From NCBI GenBank assembly GCA_016699675.1, contig CP064985.1, forward strand, positions 2,790,001-2,854,000: DNA of 64,000 nucleotides, in the 5' to 3' direction. Every line of letters begins with the position of its first letter. Within the stretch, counting starts at the first letter, position 1. The position numbers and the translations under genes are program-made. The notes beneath the pieces are model-generated. The model worked only from the letters and a program-made list of their open reading frames with translations, had not been told where the DNA came from and did not search any database. Shown here in pieces: positions 53,350 to 62,299 of the stretch. Origin of the DNA: Austwickia sp. (lineage in GTDB: Bacteria; Actinomycetota; Actinomycetes; Actinomycetales; Dermatophilaceae).

Positions 53350-53982
53350 ATGAGCGAACAGAACAAGGACCCGCAGGAGGAGAAGCCTCGCGGTTTCTTC
53401 GCCGACCTGTTCGCCCCCGTGGCCGGGTTCGGGGTCTCCTTCAAGACGCAGTTCCGCAAGGTCGCAACGGTTGAATATCCCGAGGTCAAGGCGCCCACGG
53501 CCCCTCGCTACCACGGCCGCCACCAGCTCAACCGGCACCCGGACGGCCTGGAGAAGTGCGTCGGCTGCGAGCTGTGCGCCTGGGCGTGCCCCGCGGACGC
53601 GATCTTCGTCGAGGGCGCGGACAACGACGACACCCCCACCGCTCAGGGCGGCAAAGGGCGGTTCTCCCCGGGCGAGCGCTACGGCCGCGTCTACCAGATC
53701 AACTACCTGCGCTGCATCTTCTGCGGGTTGTGCATCGAGGCCTGCCCTACCCGGGCCCTGACGATGACGAACTTCTACGAGCTGGCCGACCACACGCGTG
53801 CCGACCTCATCTTCGAGAAGCACCAACTGCTGGCGCCGCTGGGCGACGGTATGGTGCAGCCGCCGCACCCGATGGTGACCGGCATGGTGGAGCGGGACTA
53901 CTACCAGGGCAAGGTCACCAAGGGCACCCTCGAACAGCGCCAGTACGTCGAGCACCGCGTGGAGGGTGAGGAGCGGAAATGA
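53350..53982 (+). CDS. nuoI: NADH-quinone oxidoreductase subunit I
   Basis: A 210-residue ferredoxin-like subunit with two 4Fe-4S clusters: CVGCELCAWACP and CIFCGLCIEACP, ligated across the two motifs. RYHGRHQLNRHPDGLEKC precedes the first. ATG 53350; ATGA overlap with nuoJ. Confidence 0.97.
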   Translation: MSEQNKDPQEEKPRGFFADLFAPVAGFGVSFKTQFRKVATVEYPEVKAPTAPRYHGRHQLNRHPDGLEKCVGCELCAWACPADAIFVEGADNDDTPTAQGGKGRFSPGERYGRVYQINYLRCIFCGLCIEACPTRALTMTNFYELADHTRADLIFEKHQLLAPLGDGMVQPPHPMVTGMVERDYYQGKVTKGTLEQRQYVEHRVEGEERK

Positions 53983-54764
53983 CCGACGCATCGTTCATGT
54001 CCACCGGGGAGTCGGTGTTCTTCTGGATCGTCGCGATCACGATGGTCTGCGGCGGACTCGGCCTGCTGTTCGCCCGCAAGGCCGTCTACGCCGCGATGTC
54101 CATGGCCCTGGTCATGGTCATGCTCGGCATCGTCTACCTGGCCCTCGGCGCGGACTTCCTCGGCATCGTGCACGTGTTCGTCTACACCGGCGCCGTCATG
54201 ATGCTGTTCCTCTTCGTCATCATGCTGATCGGCGTCGAGGCCAGTGAGTCCGTGGTCGACACGATCAAGGGGCACCGCTGGATCTCGCTGCTCTTCGCGT
54301 TCGGCCTCGGCGTCCTGCTGCTGTCCATCCTCGGGCACGCCCGCGTCGTCGGGGTTCCCGGCGGCCTGGACGCGGTGAACCGGGACGGCCACGTCGCTGG
54401 CGTCGCGGGCCTGATCTTCGGCCCGTACGTCTGGGTCTTCGAGACGACCAGCGCCCTGCTGATCACCGCGGCCCTGGCCGCGATGGTGCTGGCGCACCGC
54501 GAGCGCCTGATCCCGCGGCCGAGTCAGCGCGAGTGGTCGATCCGACGGGTCCGGGAGAACCGGTACGTCGCGGGCCTGCCCGCCCCGGGCGTCTACGCGC
54601 GGCACAACGCGGTCGACACGCCGGCGCTGCTGCCGGACGGAACGCCGAGCGAGCTGTCCGTCAGCCGCATCCTCACGGCGCGCCGTCAGGTCACCGGCCC
54701 CAAGCCGTTCACCGACGCGGTCGAGTTCGTCGACAACGAGATCGAGGAGGGGTCGCAGCGATGA
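53979..54764 (+). CDS. nuoJ: NADH-quinone oxidoreductase subunit J
   Basis: A 261-residue membrane subunit with five predicted helices; LALGADFLGIVHVFVYTGAVMMLFLFVIMLIG is the conserved third-helix region. The C-terminal 80 residues (REWSIRRVRENRYVAGLPAPGVYARHNAVDTPALLPDG) are a cytoplasmic tail typical of actinobacterial NuoJ. Confidence 0.95.
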   Translation: MTDASFMSTGESVFFWIVAITMVCGGLGLLFARKAVYAAMSMALVMVMLGIVYLALGADFLGIVHVFVYTGAVMMLFLFVIMLIGVEASESVVDTIKGHRWISLLFAFGLGVLLLSILGHARVVGVPGGLDAVNRDGHVAGVAGLIFGPYVWVFETTSALLITAALAAMVLAHRERLIPRPSQREWSIRRVRENRYVAGLPAPGVYARHNAVDTPALLPDGTPSELSVSRILTARRQVTGPKPFTDAVEFVDNEIEEGSQR

Positions 54765-55060
54765 GCGTGATGGCCTACGTCTACCTCGCGGCGATCCTCT
54801 TCACGATCGGTGCGGCCACCGTCCTCACGCGACGAAACTCGATCGTCGTGTTTATGGGCATCGAGCTCATGCTCAACGCCGTGAACCTGATGTTCGTGAC
54901 GTTCTCCCGCCTCAACGGCACCCTCGACGGCCAAGTGATCGCGCTCATCGTCATGGTGGTCGCCGCCGCGGAGGTCGTGGTCGGCCTCGCGATCATCATG
55001 GCCATCTACCGTGCCCGCCGATCGGCTTCGGTCGACGACGCCAACCTGCTGAAGCTGTAA
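54761..55060 (+). CDS. nuoK: NADH-quinone oxidoreductase subunit K
   Basis: A 99-residue, three-helix membrane subunit (ND4L). FMGIELMLNAVNLMFVTFSR and IALIVMVVAAAEVVVGLAIIMAIYR carry the two conserved glutamates used in proton transfer. ATGA overlap with nuoJ. Confidence 0.97.
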   Translation: MSVMAYVYLAAILFTIGAATVLTRRNSIVVFMGIELMLNAVNLMFVTFSRLNGTLDGQVIALIVMVVAAAEVVVGLAIIMAIYRARRSASVDDANLLKL

Positions 55061-55073
55061 GGAGCGAGAAGGC

Positions 55074-57026
55074 GTGCTATCGATCCCCTCGGCCGTCGGC
55101 CTGATCACGGCGTCCGCACCCGCCCCCGAAGCGGCGGCGGCGACCGGCCCCGCGGCGTACGGTTGGCTCCTCGTCGCCCTCCCGCTCTTCGGCGCCGCCG
55201 TCCTGCTCGTGGGCGGTCGCAAGACCGACGAGTTCGGTCCGATCCTCGCGACGGTCCTGTCCTGGATGAGCTTCTTCGTCGGGGCCTCGATCCTGCTGCA
55301 GATGCTCGGGCAGGACGTGGAGCAGCGGGCCTTCCACCTCAAGTTGTTCTCGTGGATCACGGCGGGGTCGCTGGACCTGTCGGCCGGGATGCTCCTGGAC
55401 CAGCTTTCGATCAGCTTCGTGCTGCTCGTGACCTTCGTCGGCTCGCTGATCCACGTGTACTCGCTGGGCTACATGGAGCACGACCACGACAAGCGTCGCT
55501 TCTTCGCCTACCTGAACCTCTTCGTCGCGGCGATGCTCACGCTGGTCCTCGCCGATTCCTACCTCCTGCTGTACGTCGGGTGGGAGGGCGTGGGTCTCGC
55601 GTCGTACCTGCTCATCGGCTTCTGGAACTGGAACCCGCCGTACGCCTCCGCCGCGAATAAGGCGTTCATCGCCAACCGCGTCGGCGACTTCGGGCTCGGC
55701 CTGGCGATCATGCTGATGTTCTTCACGTTCGGCCGGGTCGACTACGCCGGCGTTTTCGGGGCGGCGAGCCACGCGAACGAGACCGCGCTCACGGTGCTGG
55801 GGCTGCTGCTGCTGCTCGCCGCCTGTGGCAAGTCGGCGCAGTTCCCGCTGCAGAGCTGGCTCGGCGACGCCATGGCCGGCCCGACGCCGGTCTCGGCGCT
55901 GATCCACGCGGCGACGATGGTCACCGCCGGCGTCTACCTGGTGGTGCGCAGCCACGCGATCTACAACTTGGCGCCCACCGCCCAGCTGGCCGTCGTCATC
56001 ATCGGTGCGATCACGCTCACGATGGGGGCGATCATCGGCTGCGCGAAGGACGACATCAAGAAGGCGCTCGCGGCGTCCACGATGAGCCAGATCGGCTACA
56101 TGATGCTCGCGGCGGGCCTGGGACCGGTCGGCTACGCCTTCGCGATCTTCCACCTGATCACGCACGGCTTCTTCAAGGCCGGGATGTTCCTCGGCGCGGG
56201 GTCGGTCATGCACGGCATGGGCAACCGCGTCGACATGCGCACCTTCGGCGGCCTGAGCTCGGTCATGAAGATCACCTGGGGCACCTTCCTGCTCGGCTGG
56301 CTGGCCATCCTCGGGATCCCGCCGTTCGCGGGATTCTGGAGCAAGGACAAGATCGTCGAGGCGGCGTTCATCGGCGAGGGCTGGCGCCCCTGGGTGTTCG
56401 GCTTCCTGACGATGTTCGTCGCGGGCCTCACCGCCTTCTACATGTCGCGCCTGTTCTTCATGACGTTCCACGGCGAGCGCCGCTGGCTGGGGCACGACCA
56501 CCCGCACGAGTCGCCCAGCACGATGACCGTGCCGATGATGGTGCTCGCGGTCGGCTCGGCCTTCATCGGCCTGGTCCTGGCGTGGCTCGGCTTCACCGAC
56601 TGGCTCGGCCCGGCCGTCGGCGCGGAGGCGCACGGCGCCGAGCACCACCCGGTGTTGAACGCGTGGCTCATCATGGGGCTCACATTGCTGCTGGTGCTCG
56701 CCGGCGCGTTCCTGGCCTACACCAAGTATTGGAAGGGTCGCGTCGGCGCCCCGGCGACCGGTGGCTTGGCCACGCTCGCCCGCAACGACTTCTTCCAGGA
56801 CGACGTCAACGACATCGCCCTGGTCGGGCCCGGCAACGCGCTGGTCCGCGGGACCGTCCTCACCGACTCGGGCGGCATCGACCGCTCGATGCTCGGCCTG
56901 GGCGGCGCCGTCGGTGCCCTGTCGAGCGGCCTGCGTCGGCTGCAGAACGGGTTCGTCCGCTCCTACGCCCTGACGATGCTCGTCGGCATCGTCGTCCTCC
57001 TCGGTGCCGTCTGGGTGGTGCAGTGA
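55074..57026 (+). CDS. nuoL: NADH-quinone oxidoreductase subunit L
   Basis: A 650-residue antiporter-like proton-pumping subunit. YMEHDHDKRRFFAYLNLF, YVGWEGVGLASYLLIGFW, QSWLGDAMAGPTPVSALIHAATMV and CAKDDIKKALAASTMSQIGYM are conserved, with the channel Lys and Glu residues visible. A C-terminal region FFQDDVNDIALVGPGNALVRG belongs to the lateral helix part. GTG 55074 follows AAGGAGCGAGAAGG. Confidence 0.96.
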   Translation: MLSIPSAVGLITASAPAPEAAAATGPAAYGWLLVALPLFGAAVLLVGGRKTDEFGPILATVLSWMSFFVGASILLQMLGQDVEQRAFHLKLFSWITAGSLDLSAGMLLDQLSISFVLLVTFVGSLIHVYSLGYMEHDHDKRRFFAYLNLFVAAMLTLVLADSYLLLYVGWEGVGLASYLLIGFWNWNPPYASAANKAFIANRVGDFGLGLAIMLMFFTFGRVDYAGVFGAASHANETALTVLGLLLLLAACGKSAQFPLQSWLGDAMAGPTPVSALIHAATMVTAGVYLVVRSHAIYNLAPTAQLAVVIIGAITLTMGAIIGCAKDDIKKALAASTMSQIGYMMLAAGLGPVGYAFAIFHLITHGFFKAGMFLGAGSVMHGMGNRVDMRTFGGLSSVMKITWGTFLLGWLAILGIPPFAGFWSKDKIVEAAFIGEGWRPWVFGFLTMFVAGLTAFYMSRLFFMTFHGERRWLGHDHPHESPSTMTVPMMVLAVGSAFIGLVLAWLGFTDWLGPAVGAEAHGAEHHPVLNAWLIMGLTLLLVLAGAFLAYTKYWKGRVGAPATGGLATLARNDFFQDDVNDIALVGPGNALVRGTVLTDSGGIDRSMLGLGGAVGALSSGLRRLQNGFVRSYALTMLVGIVVLLGAVWVVQ

Positions 57027-58618
57027 TGAAGAACGTCGATTGGCTGACCGTCATGATGGTCGTCCCGCTCGTCGGGGCGCTCGTCGTGGCGTTCCTCCCG
57101 CGGGGCGGGGGTCGGATGGCCCGTCCGGTCGCGCTGGGGTTCTCCCTGGTCGTGCTGGTCTGCGCGCTGATCGCGTGGCTGGGCGTCTATGACACGGGCT
57201 CCGCCGAGCAGTTCCAGCTGAAGGCCACCCACGAGTGGATCCCGCAGTGGGGGATCAGCTACGCCCTGGGCGTCGACGGGATGGCGCTGGCGATGATCGT
57301 GATGTCCGCGATCCTCGTCCCGATCTGCATCGTCGCGGCCTGGGAGGACATGCCGGCGGACGGGATGCGGGACAACGGCTACTTCGCCTGGATCCTGCTT
57401 CTCGAGGCGTTCATGATCGGCGTCTTCGCCGCCGTCGACGTCTTCCTCTTCTACGTCTTCTTCGAGGGCATGCTCATCCCGGTCTACTTCCTCATCGCCA
57501 GCTACGGCGTGGGGGAGCACCGCCGCCGCGCCGCGCTGAAGTTCCTGCTGTTCTCCCTCGCCGGCGGCCTGGTCATGCTCGCCGCGGTCATCGGGGTCTA
57601 CGTGCAGGGCAAGGGCGGCTCCACCGGCTTCCTCGTCTCCTCTCTCACCGGGCTGTCGATGGACCCGACCACGGAGCGGCTGCTGTTCCTGGGCTTCTTC
57701 ATCGCGTTCGCCATCAAGGCCCCGATGGTGCCGGTGCACACCTGGCTGCCGGACGCGGCCGAGGCCGCGACCCCCGCGACCTCGACGCTGCTGGTCGGCG
57801 TGCTCGACAAGGTCGGCACGTTCGGAATGCTGCGCTTCTGCCTGCAGATGTTCCCGAACGCCAGCCAGTGGGCGACGCCGGTGGTCATCGCGCTCGCGTT
57901 GCTGTCCATCCTGTACGGCGGGCTGGCCGCGATCGGTCAGCAGCACATGATGCGCCTGGTGGCCTTCACCTCGGTGAGCCACTTCGGCTTCATCGTGCTG
58001 GGGATCTTCGCCTTCACCCGGATGGGCGGTCAGGGCAGCGTCCTCTACATGCTCAACCACGGGTTCGGCACTGCGGCGCTGTTCCTGCTCGCAGGGATGC
58101 TCATCGCGCGCCATGGCAGCCCGTTCATCCGCGACTACGGCGGCTGGCAGCGCGTCACGCCGCTGCTTGCGGGCACCTTCCTGGTCGCCGGCCTCTCCGC
58201 CCTGGCGCTGCCGGGCCTGGGCAGCTTCGTTTCGGAGTTCCTCGTGATGATGGGCACCTTCCAGCGCTACCCGTGGGTGGCGGCGATCTCCTCGATCGGC
58301 ATCATCCTGGCGGCGCTCTACGTGCTGCTCTGGTACCAGCGGGTCTTCACCGGCCCGCCGCCCGGCCGCCGGGTCGTCGATCACGACGGCGCGGTCGAGG
58401 CCGAGGACGATCCGTCGGTGCCGGCGCTGCGCGTCCCCGATCTCGTCTCCCGGGAGCGGCTCGTGGTGGCCCCGCTCATCGCCATCTTCGTGGTGCTGGG
58501 CTTCTACCCGAACCTGGCGCTGCAGGTGATCAACCCGGCCGTCGACAAGACCCTGTCCATCGTCGGCGTGCAGGATCCGGCTCCCAGCGCGGGTGCCGCT
58601 GAGGGGAGTGCGAAGTGA
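57026..58618 (+). CDS. nuoM: NADH-quinone oxidoreductase subunit M
   Basis: A 530-residue antiporter-like subunit. FFEGMLIPVYFLIASYGVGEHRRRAALKFLLFSLAG, VPVHTWLPDAAEAATPATSTLLVGVLDKVGTFGMLRF and RLVAFTSVSHFGFIVLG are conserved. TGATG overlap with nuoL and GTGA overlap with nuoN. Confidence 0.96.
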   Translation: MKNVDWLTVMMVVPLVGALVVAFLPRGGGRMARPVALGFSLVVLVCALIAWLGVYDTGSAEQFQLKATHEWIPQWGISYALGVDGMALAMIVMSAILVPICIVAAWEDMPADGMRDNGYFAWILLLEAFMIGVFAAVDVFLFYVFFEGMLIPVYFLIASYGVGEHRRRAALKFLLFSLAGGLVMLAAVIGVYVQGKGGSTGFLVSSLTGLSMDPTTERLLFLGFFIAFAIKAPMVPVHTWLPDAAEAATPATSTLLVGVLDKVGTFGMLRFCLQMFPNASQWATPVVIALALLSILYGGLAAIGQQHMMRLVAFTSVSHFGFIVLGIFAFTRMGGQGSVLYMLNHGFGTAALFLLAGMLIARHGSPFIRDYGGWQRVTPLLAGTFLVAGLSALALPGLGSFVSEFLVMMGTFQRYPWVAAISSIGIILAALYVLLWYQRVFTGPPPGRRVVDHDGAVEAEDDPSVPALRVPDLVSRERLVVAPLIAIFVVLGFYPNLALQVINPAVDKTLSIVGVQDPAPSAGAAEGSAK

Positions 58619-60216
58619 ACCCGGTCATCCCGGCGGTCTGGGCGGCGATCGACGTACCGTCGGCGACGTTCACGAAGATCGACATCTCGTACAGCGCCAT
58701 CGCCCCCATGCTGATCGTCTTCGGCGGCGGGCTCATCGGGGTGCTCATCGAGGCGTTCGCCGCCCGGCGCAGCCGCCACGAGCTCCAGTTCGGGGTGGCG
58801 ATCGTGACCCTGCTGGGCGCGCTGGCCGCGATCCTGCTGCTGGCCCGCCCGAACCAGACCTCGACCCTGGCCGGGGCCGCGGTGATCGACGGTGTCGCCC
58901 TGTTCCTGCAGAGCCTGATCGTGGTGCTCGCGCTCGCGTCCATCCTGATCATGGCCGACCGGCTCTCCGGCCGCGTCGCGGATGCGTTCACCCCCTCGGG
59001 TGCAGCCGTCCCCGGCAGCAAGCAGGAGGAGATCGCCCAGCGACTCGGGGCGTCGACGACGGAGGCCTTCCCGCTGGCGCTTTTCGCCACCGGCGGCATG
59101 ATGATGTTCGTCTCGGCGGGCGATCTGCTGACCATGTTCGTCGCCCTCGAGGTGCTGTCCCTGCCGCTCTACGTCCTCACCGCGATCTCGCGCCGGCGCC
59201 GCCTGCTCAGCCAGGAGGCCGCGCTGAAGTACTTCCTCCTCGGCTCGTTCAGCTCCGCCTTCTTCCTGTTCGGCGCGGCGCTGCTGTTCGGCTTCGCCGG
59301 CACGGTGTCGCTGTCCGGCATCGCGATGGCGGTGGGCCGCGCCAACGACCCGGCCCTGCTGGTGCCCGGCGCGCTCTTCCTGCTGTTCGGCATCCTGTTC
59401 AAGATCGGCGCGTGGCCGTTCCACAGCTGGGTTCCGGACGTTTACCAGGGCGCCCCCACCCCGGTGACCGGCTTCATGGCGGCCTGCACGAAGGTCGCGG
59501 CGTTCGGTGCCTTGCTGCGTCTGGTGTACGTCGGGATCGGCTCGACCCGGTGGAGCTGGACGGTGGCGCTGTGGGTCGTGGCCGGCCTGACGATGATCGT
59601 CGGCTCCGTCCTCACCGTGACGCAGACCGACATCAAGCGCCTGCTCGCCTACTCCTCGATCGCGCACGCCGGGTTCATCCTCGTGGGCTTCCTCGCCTTC
59701 GACCGCAGCGGCGTGAACGGCGTGCTGTTCTACCTCGCGGCCTACGGGTTCACCACGGTGGCGGCCTTCGGCATGGCGTTCCTGGTCCGGCAGGGCGGCA
59801 CGGAGGCCACCGCGCTGGCGCAGTGGACCGGGCTCGGCCGCCGGCACCCGCGGTTCGCCGCCGTATTCTTCCTGCTGCTGCTGGCCTTTGCCGGGATCCC
59901 GCTCACCAGCGGGTTCACCGCCAAGGTCGCGGCCTTCGTGCCCGCCGTGGCGCACGGCGGGCCGGCCGGCGTGGTCCTCGTGGTGGTCGGCGTGCTGTGC
60001 AGCCTGATCACCGCGTTCGCCTACTTCCGCGTCGCGGGCCTGATGTTCCGCTCGCCGGTGGCGGACGGCGACGGGGCCGGCGTCGTCGAGGTCGTCACGC
60101 CCTCGAGTGGGACGACCTTCGCGATCGCCATCGGGGTCATCGTCACCCTGGTGCTCGGCGTGTTCCCGGCGCCCCTGCTCACGGTCTTCGAGTCGACCAC
60201 GCAGTTCCTGCCATGA
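58615..60216 (+). CDS. nuoN: NADH-quinone oxidoreductase subunit N
   Basis: A 533-residue antiporter-like subunit. FVALEVLSLPLYVLTAISRR, ALKYFLLGSFSSAFFLFGAALLFG, PFHSWVPDVYQGAPTPVTGFMAACTKVAAF and LLAYSSIAHAGFILVGF are conserved. A hydrophilic loop near 120-145 (SGAAVPGSKQEEIAQR) is longer than in enterobacteria. ATGA overlap with the prenyl synthase gene. Confidence 0.96.
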   Translation: MNPVIPAVWAAIDVPSATFTKIDISYSAIAPMLIVFGGGLIGVLIEAFAARRSRHELQFGVAIVTLLGALAAILLLARPNQTSTLAGAAVIDGVALFLQSLIVVLALASILIMADRLSGRVADAFTPSGAAVPGSKQEEIAQRLGASTTEAFPLALFATGGMMMFVSAGDLLTMFVALEVLSLPLYVLTAISRRRRLLSQEAALKYFLLGSFSSAFFLFGAALLFGFAGTVSLSGIAMAVGRANDPALLVPGALFLLFGILFKIGAWPFHSWVPDVYQGAPTPVTGFMAACTKVAAFGALLRLVYVGIGSTRWSWTVALWVVAGLTMIVGSVLTVTQTDIKRLLAYSSIAHAGFILVGFLAFDRSGVNGVLFYLAAYGFTTVAAFGMAFLVRQGGTEATALAQWTGLGRRHPRFAAVFFLLLLAFAGIPLTSGFTAKVAAFVPAVAHGGPAGVVLVVVGVLCSLITAFAYFRVAGLMFRSPVADGDGAGVVEVVTPSSGTTFAIAIGVIVTLVLGVFPAPLLTVFESTTQFLP

Positions 60217-61214
60217 CGGGGAGCCCCCCGTTCGCCCTACCCGACGTCGAGCCCGGCCTGGCAGCGAGCCTCCAGGCCGGGCTCGCGGCGGTCGACGACT
60301 ACCTGCACGACCAGGTCGACCACGCGGACCCGTTCATCGCCGAAGCCAGCGGCCACTTGCTCGCGGCCGGCGGCAAGCGGTTCCGGCCGCTGCTGACCCT
60401 GTTGGCCGCCCACCTCGGCGACGGGGTGACCGACGAGGTGGTCCAGGCCGCGGCGGCGGTCGAGCTGACGCACCTCGCGTCGCTGTATCACGACGACGTC
60501 ATGGACGAGGCGGAGGTACGCCGCCACGTGGCCAGCGCCAACGCGGCGTACGGCAATTCGATCGCGATCCTGGTCGGCGACCTGCTCTTCGGCACGGCCA
60601 GCGCGATCGTCGCCGATCTGGGGCCCGAGGCCGTCAAGATCCAGGCGCAGGCGTTCGTGCGGCTGTGCTCGGGTCAGATCCGCGACGTGCGCGCCTGCCC
60701 GGACGGCGCCGACCCGGTCGACTACTACCTGGGCGTCCTCGCCGACAAGACCGGCGTGCTGATCGCCACGGCGGCCCGGTACGGCGCGATGTTCTCGGGG
60801 TGTGACGCTGGGACCGCAGAGATCATGCGGCAGTACGGCGAGCGGCTGGGCGTCGCCTTCCAGCTGGCGGACGACCTCCTCGACATCGCCTCGGACGGCG
60901 GCACCTCCGGCAAGCAGCCCGGCACGGACCTGCGCGAGGGCGTGGCCACCCTGCCGGTCCTTTATGTCCGCCGGGCCGCCGCGCCGGCCGACGCCGAGCT
61001 CCTGGAGCTGCTCTCCCGAGACCTGCGGGTCGACGACGCCGGGGTGGCGCGGGCCCTAGAGCTGCTCCGGGGGCATCCCGCGCTCGGGCACGCCCGGGAG
61101 GAGACCCGTCGCGTGGCCAACGAGGCGCGCGACCTGCTACGCCCCCTGCCGGATGGGCCCGCGGTGCGGGCCCTCGCGGCTCTGGCGTCGGGCGTCGCGG
61201 ACCGCAGCGTCTGA
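60213..61214 (+). CDS. Trans-polyprenyl diphosphate synthase (menaquinone side chain)
   Basis: A 333-residue all-trans prenyl diphosphate synthase. The first Asp-rich motif LYHDDVMDEAEVRR is at 92-105, AAGGKRFRPLL at 51-61, and the second Asp-rich motif FQLADDLLDIASD near 216. It overlaps nuoN by ATGA and so belongs to the nuo transcription unit; with menD, menF, menG and menJ nearby it most likely makes the menaquinone tail (GrcC/HepT type). Chain length cannot be read reliably by eye. Confidence 0.9.
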   Translation: MTGSPPFALPDVEPGLAASLQAGLAAVDDYLHDQVDHADPFIAEASGHLLAAGGKRFRPLLTLLAAHLGDGVTDEVVQAAAAVELTHLASLYHDDVMDEAEVRRHVASANAAYGNSIAILVGDLLFGTASAIVADLGPEAVKIQAQAFVRLCSGQIRDVRACPDGADPVDYYLGVLADKTGVLIATAARYGAMFSGCDAGTAEIMRQYGERLGVAFQLADDLLDIASDGGTSGKQPGTDLREGVATLPVLYVRRAAAPADAELLELLSRDLRVDDAGVARALELLRGHPALGHAREETRRVANEARDLLRPLPDGPAVRALAALASGVADRSV

Positions 61215-61663
61215 GGGCGCCGCGCGCCGCGTCGCGCCATGCCGACGCGTGGCCTTGCCTGTCGTTGCGCCGCAGTGACACGCCGTTTGCGCCGCCGTGA
61301 CCTGCCGAGGCGGCACGTCTGTTCGACACGCCGCGCCCGACACGCGCTGGGATGCGCGAATCCGTTACGCAGGGCAGGTAATAATATGTCAGCCGCCCGG
61401 CGCTTGGGCTCACGTCTTGAACGCTGACCGAGTACGATGACCTGCGTGCCTCGGGGTGGTTTTGGCCGGCTTCACGGTGACTCCGCGGGGCTCGGTTCAT
61501 GACTCTCCTCGGAGCCAACCGCCGTGTGGCGCAGAGAAACTGCCGGACGGCGCGACGCTCTCGACGGGCGTCGTGGGGGGCACTTTCATAACGCACGTCG
61601 TCGGTTTAAGGTGGGGGCGGCGCGAGAATGCTCGCGCTGTAAACTTGGTCCTGAGGTGGTCTT
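61215..61663. other. 449-base intergenic region before the TetR gene
   Basis: No convincing gene. It holds an AT-rich patch (TAATAATAT, 61379-61387), a TACGAT box at 61433 lying seven bases before a GTG that opens only an 18-codon frame, and a 7-bp inverted repeat at 61620-61637. It is long for this gene-dense window and may hold regulatory sites or a small RNA, neither of which I can show. Confidence 0.5.
61620..61637. promoter_or_regulatory. Inverted repeat near the TetR start
   Basis: GCGCGAG-AATG-CTCGCGC is a perfect 7-bp inverted repeat 26 bases before the TetR ATG, beside a TAAACT box at 61640-61645. TetR regulators often bind such a site to repress themselves; this is inferred from position. 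Confidence 0.4.
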
Positions 61664-62299
61664 ATGTCGCGCGTTCCGGCCGATCAGCGTCGTGAGCAAC
61701 TCATCGAGGCAACGATCGATTTGGCGATTCGCGAGGGACTCGCGGCTGCATCGGTGCGCCGGATCGCCGACGAGGCGAACGTCTCGCTCGGCGTGGTCCA
61801 CTACTGCTTCAGCAGCAAGGAAGCCCTGCTGAACGCCGTCGCCGAGTCCTTCATCAAGCCGATCATCGGCGCGGTGAACCAGGCCCTCGACGGCCACACC
61901 GGCGGCTTCGAGGAGAAGGCCTACGAGGCGTTCAAGGCGTTCTGGGAGCACACCCAGACCCAGCCGGGACGCCAGCTGCTGTCCTACGAGCTGGCCGCGT
62001 GGTCCATCCGCGGCGACGGCGAGTCGGCCCGGCTGCTCTACAAGACCTACATCGACGCCATCGAGGTCATGATCACCGAATACCTCGGCATCCGCGGCTC
62101 GGAGGGCCTGCCCACCCGCACGCTCGCCCGCATGGTGCTCGCGGTGTGCGACGGCGTGATGCTGAGCTGGCTCGTCGACCACGACGACGAGGCCACATTC
62201 GACGTCCTGCAGGGCTTCATCAGCGTGCTGATCGCGGTGGTCGAACAGGCGCGCGGCGCCGGCTTCGTCACCGTGGCCGAGCCCGAGCCCGTGTACTGA
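61664..62299 (+). CDS. TetR/AcrR family transcriptional regulator
   Basis: A 211-residue TetR regulator. The N-terminal helix-turn-helix reads RREQLIEATIDLAIREGLAAASVRRIADEANVSLGVVHYCFSSKEALL (9-56). The C-terminal ligand domain resembles the BetI-like group (LARMVLAVCDGVMLSWLVDHD). The ligand and targets are unknown; the convergent RarD-like gene is not divergently placed, so it is not an obvious target. ATG 61664 follows GAGGTGG. Confidence 0.9.
   Translation: MSRVPADQRREQLIEATIDLAIREGLAAASVRRIADEANVSLGVVHYCFSSKEALLNAVAESFIKPIIGAVNQALDGHTGGFEEKAYEAFKAFWEHTQTQPGRQLLSYELAAWSIRGDGESARLLYKTYIDAIEVMITEYLGIRGSEGLPTRTLARMVLAVCDGVMLSWLVDHDDEATFDVLQGFISVLIAVVEQARGAGFVTVAEPEPVY

Noticed and set aside
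54889..54899. GTTCGTGAC inside nuoK as a fifth copy of the palindromic element
   Set aside because: Only nine bases match, no second arm or central palindrome; it is ordinary coding sequence.
61446..61502. 18-codon frame starting at a GTG seven bases after TACGAT
   Set aside because: Too short and without family resemblance to call a gene; kept only as a remark on the gap.
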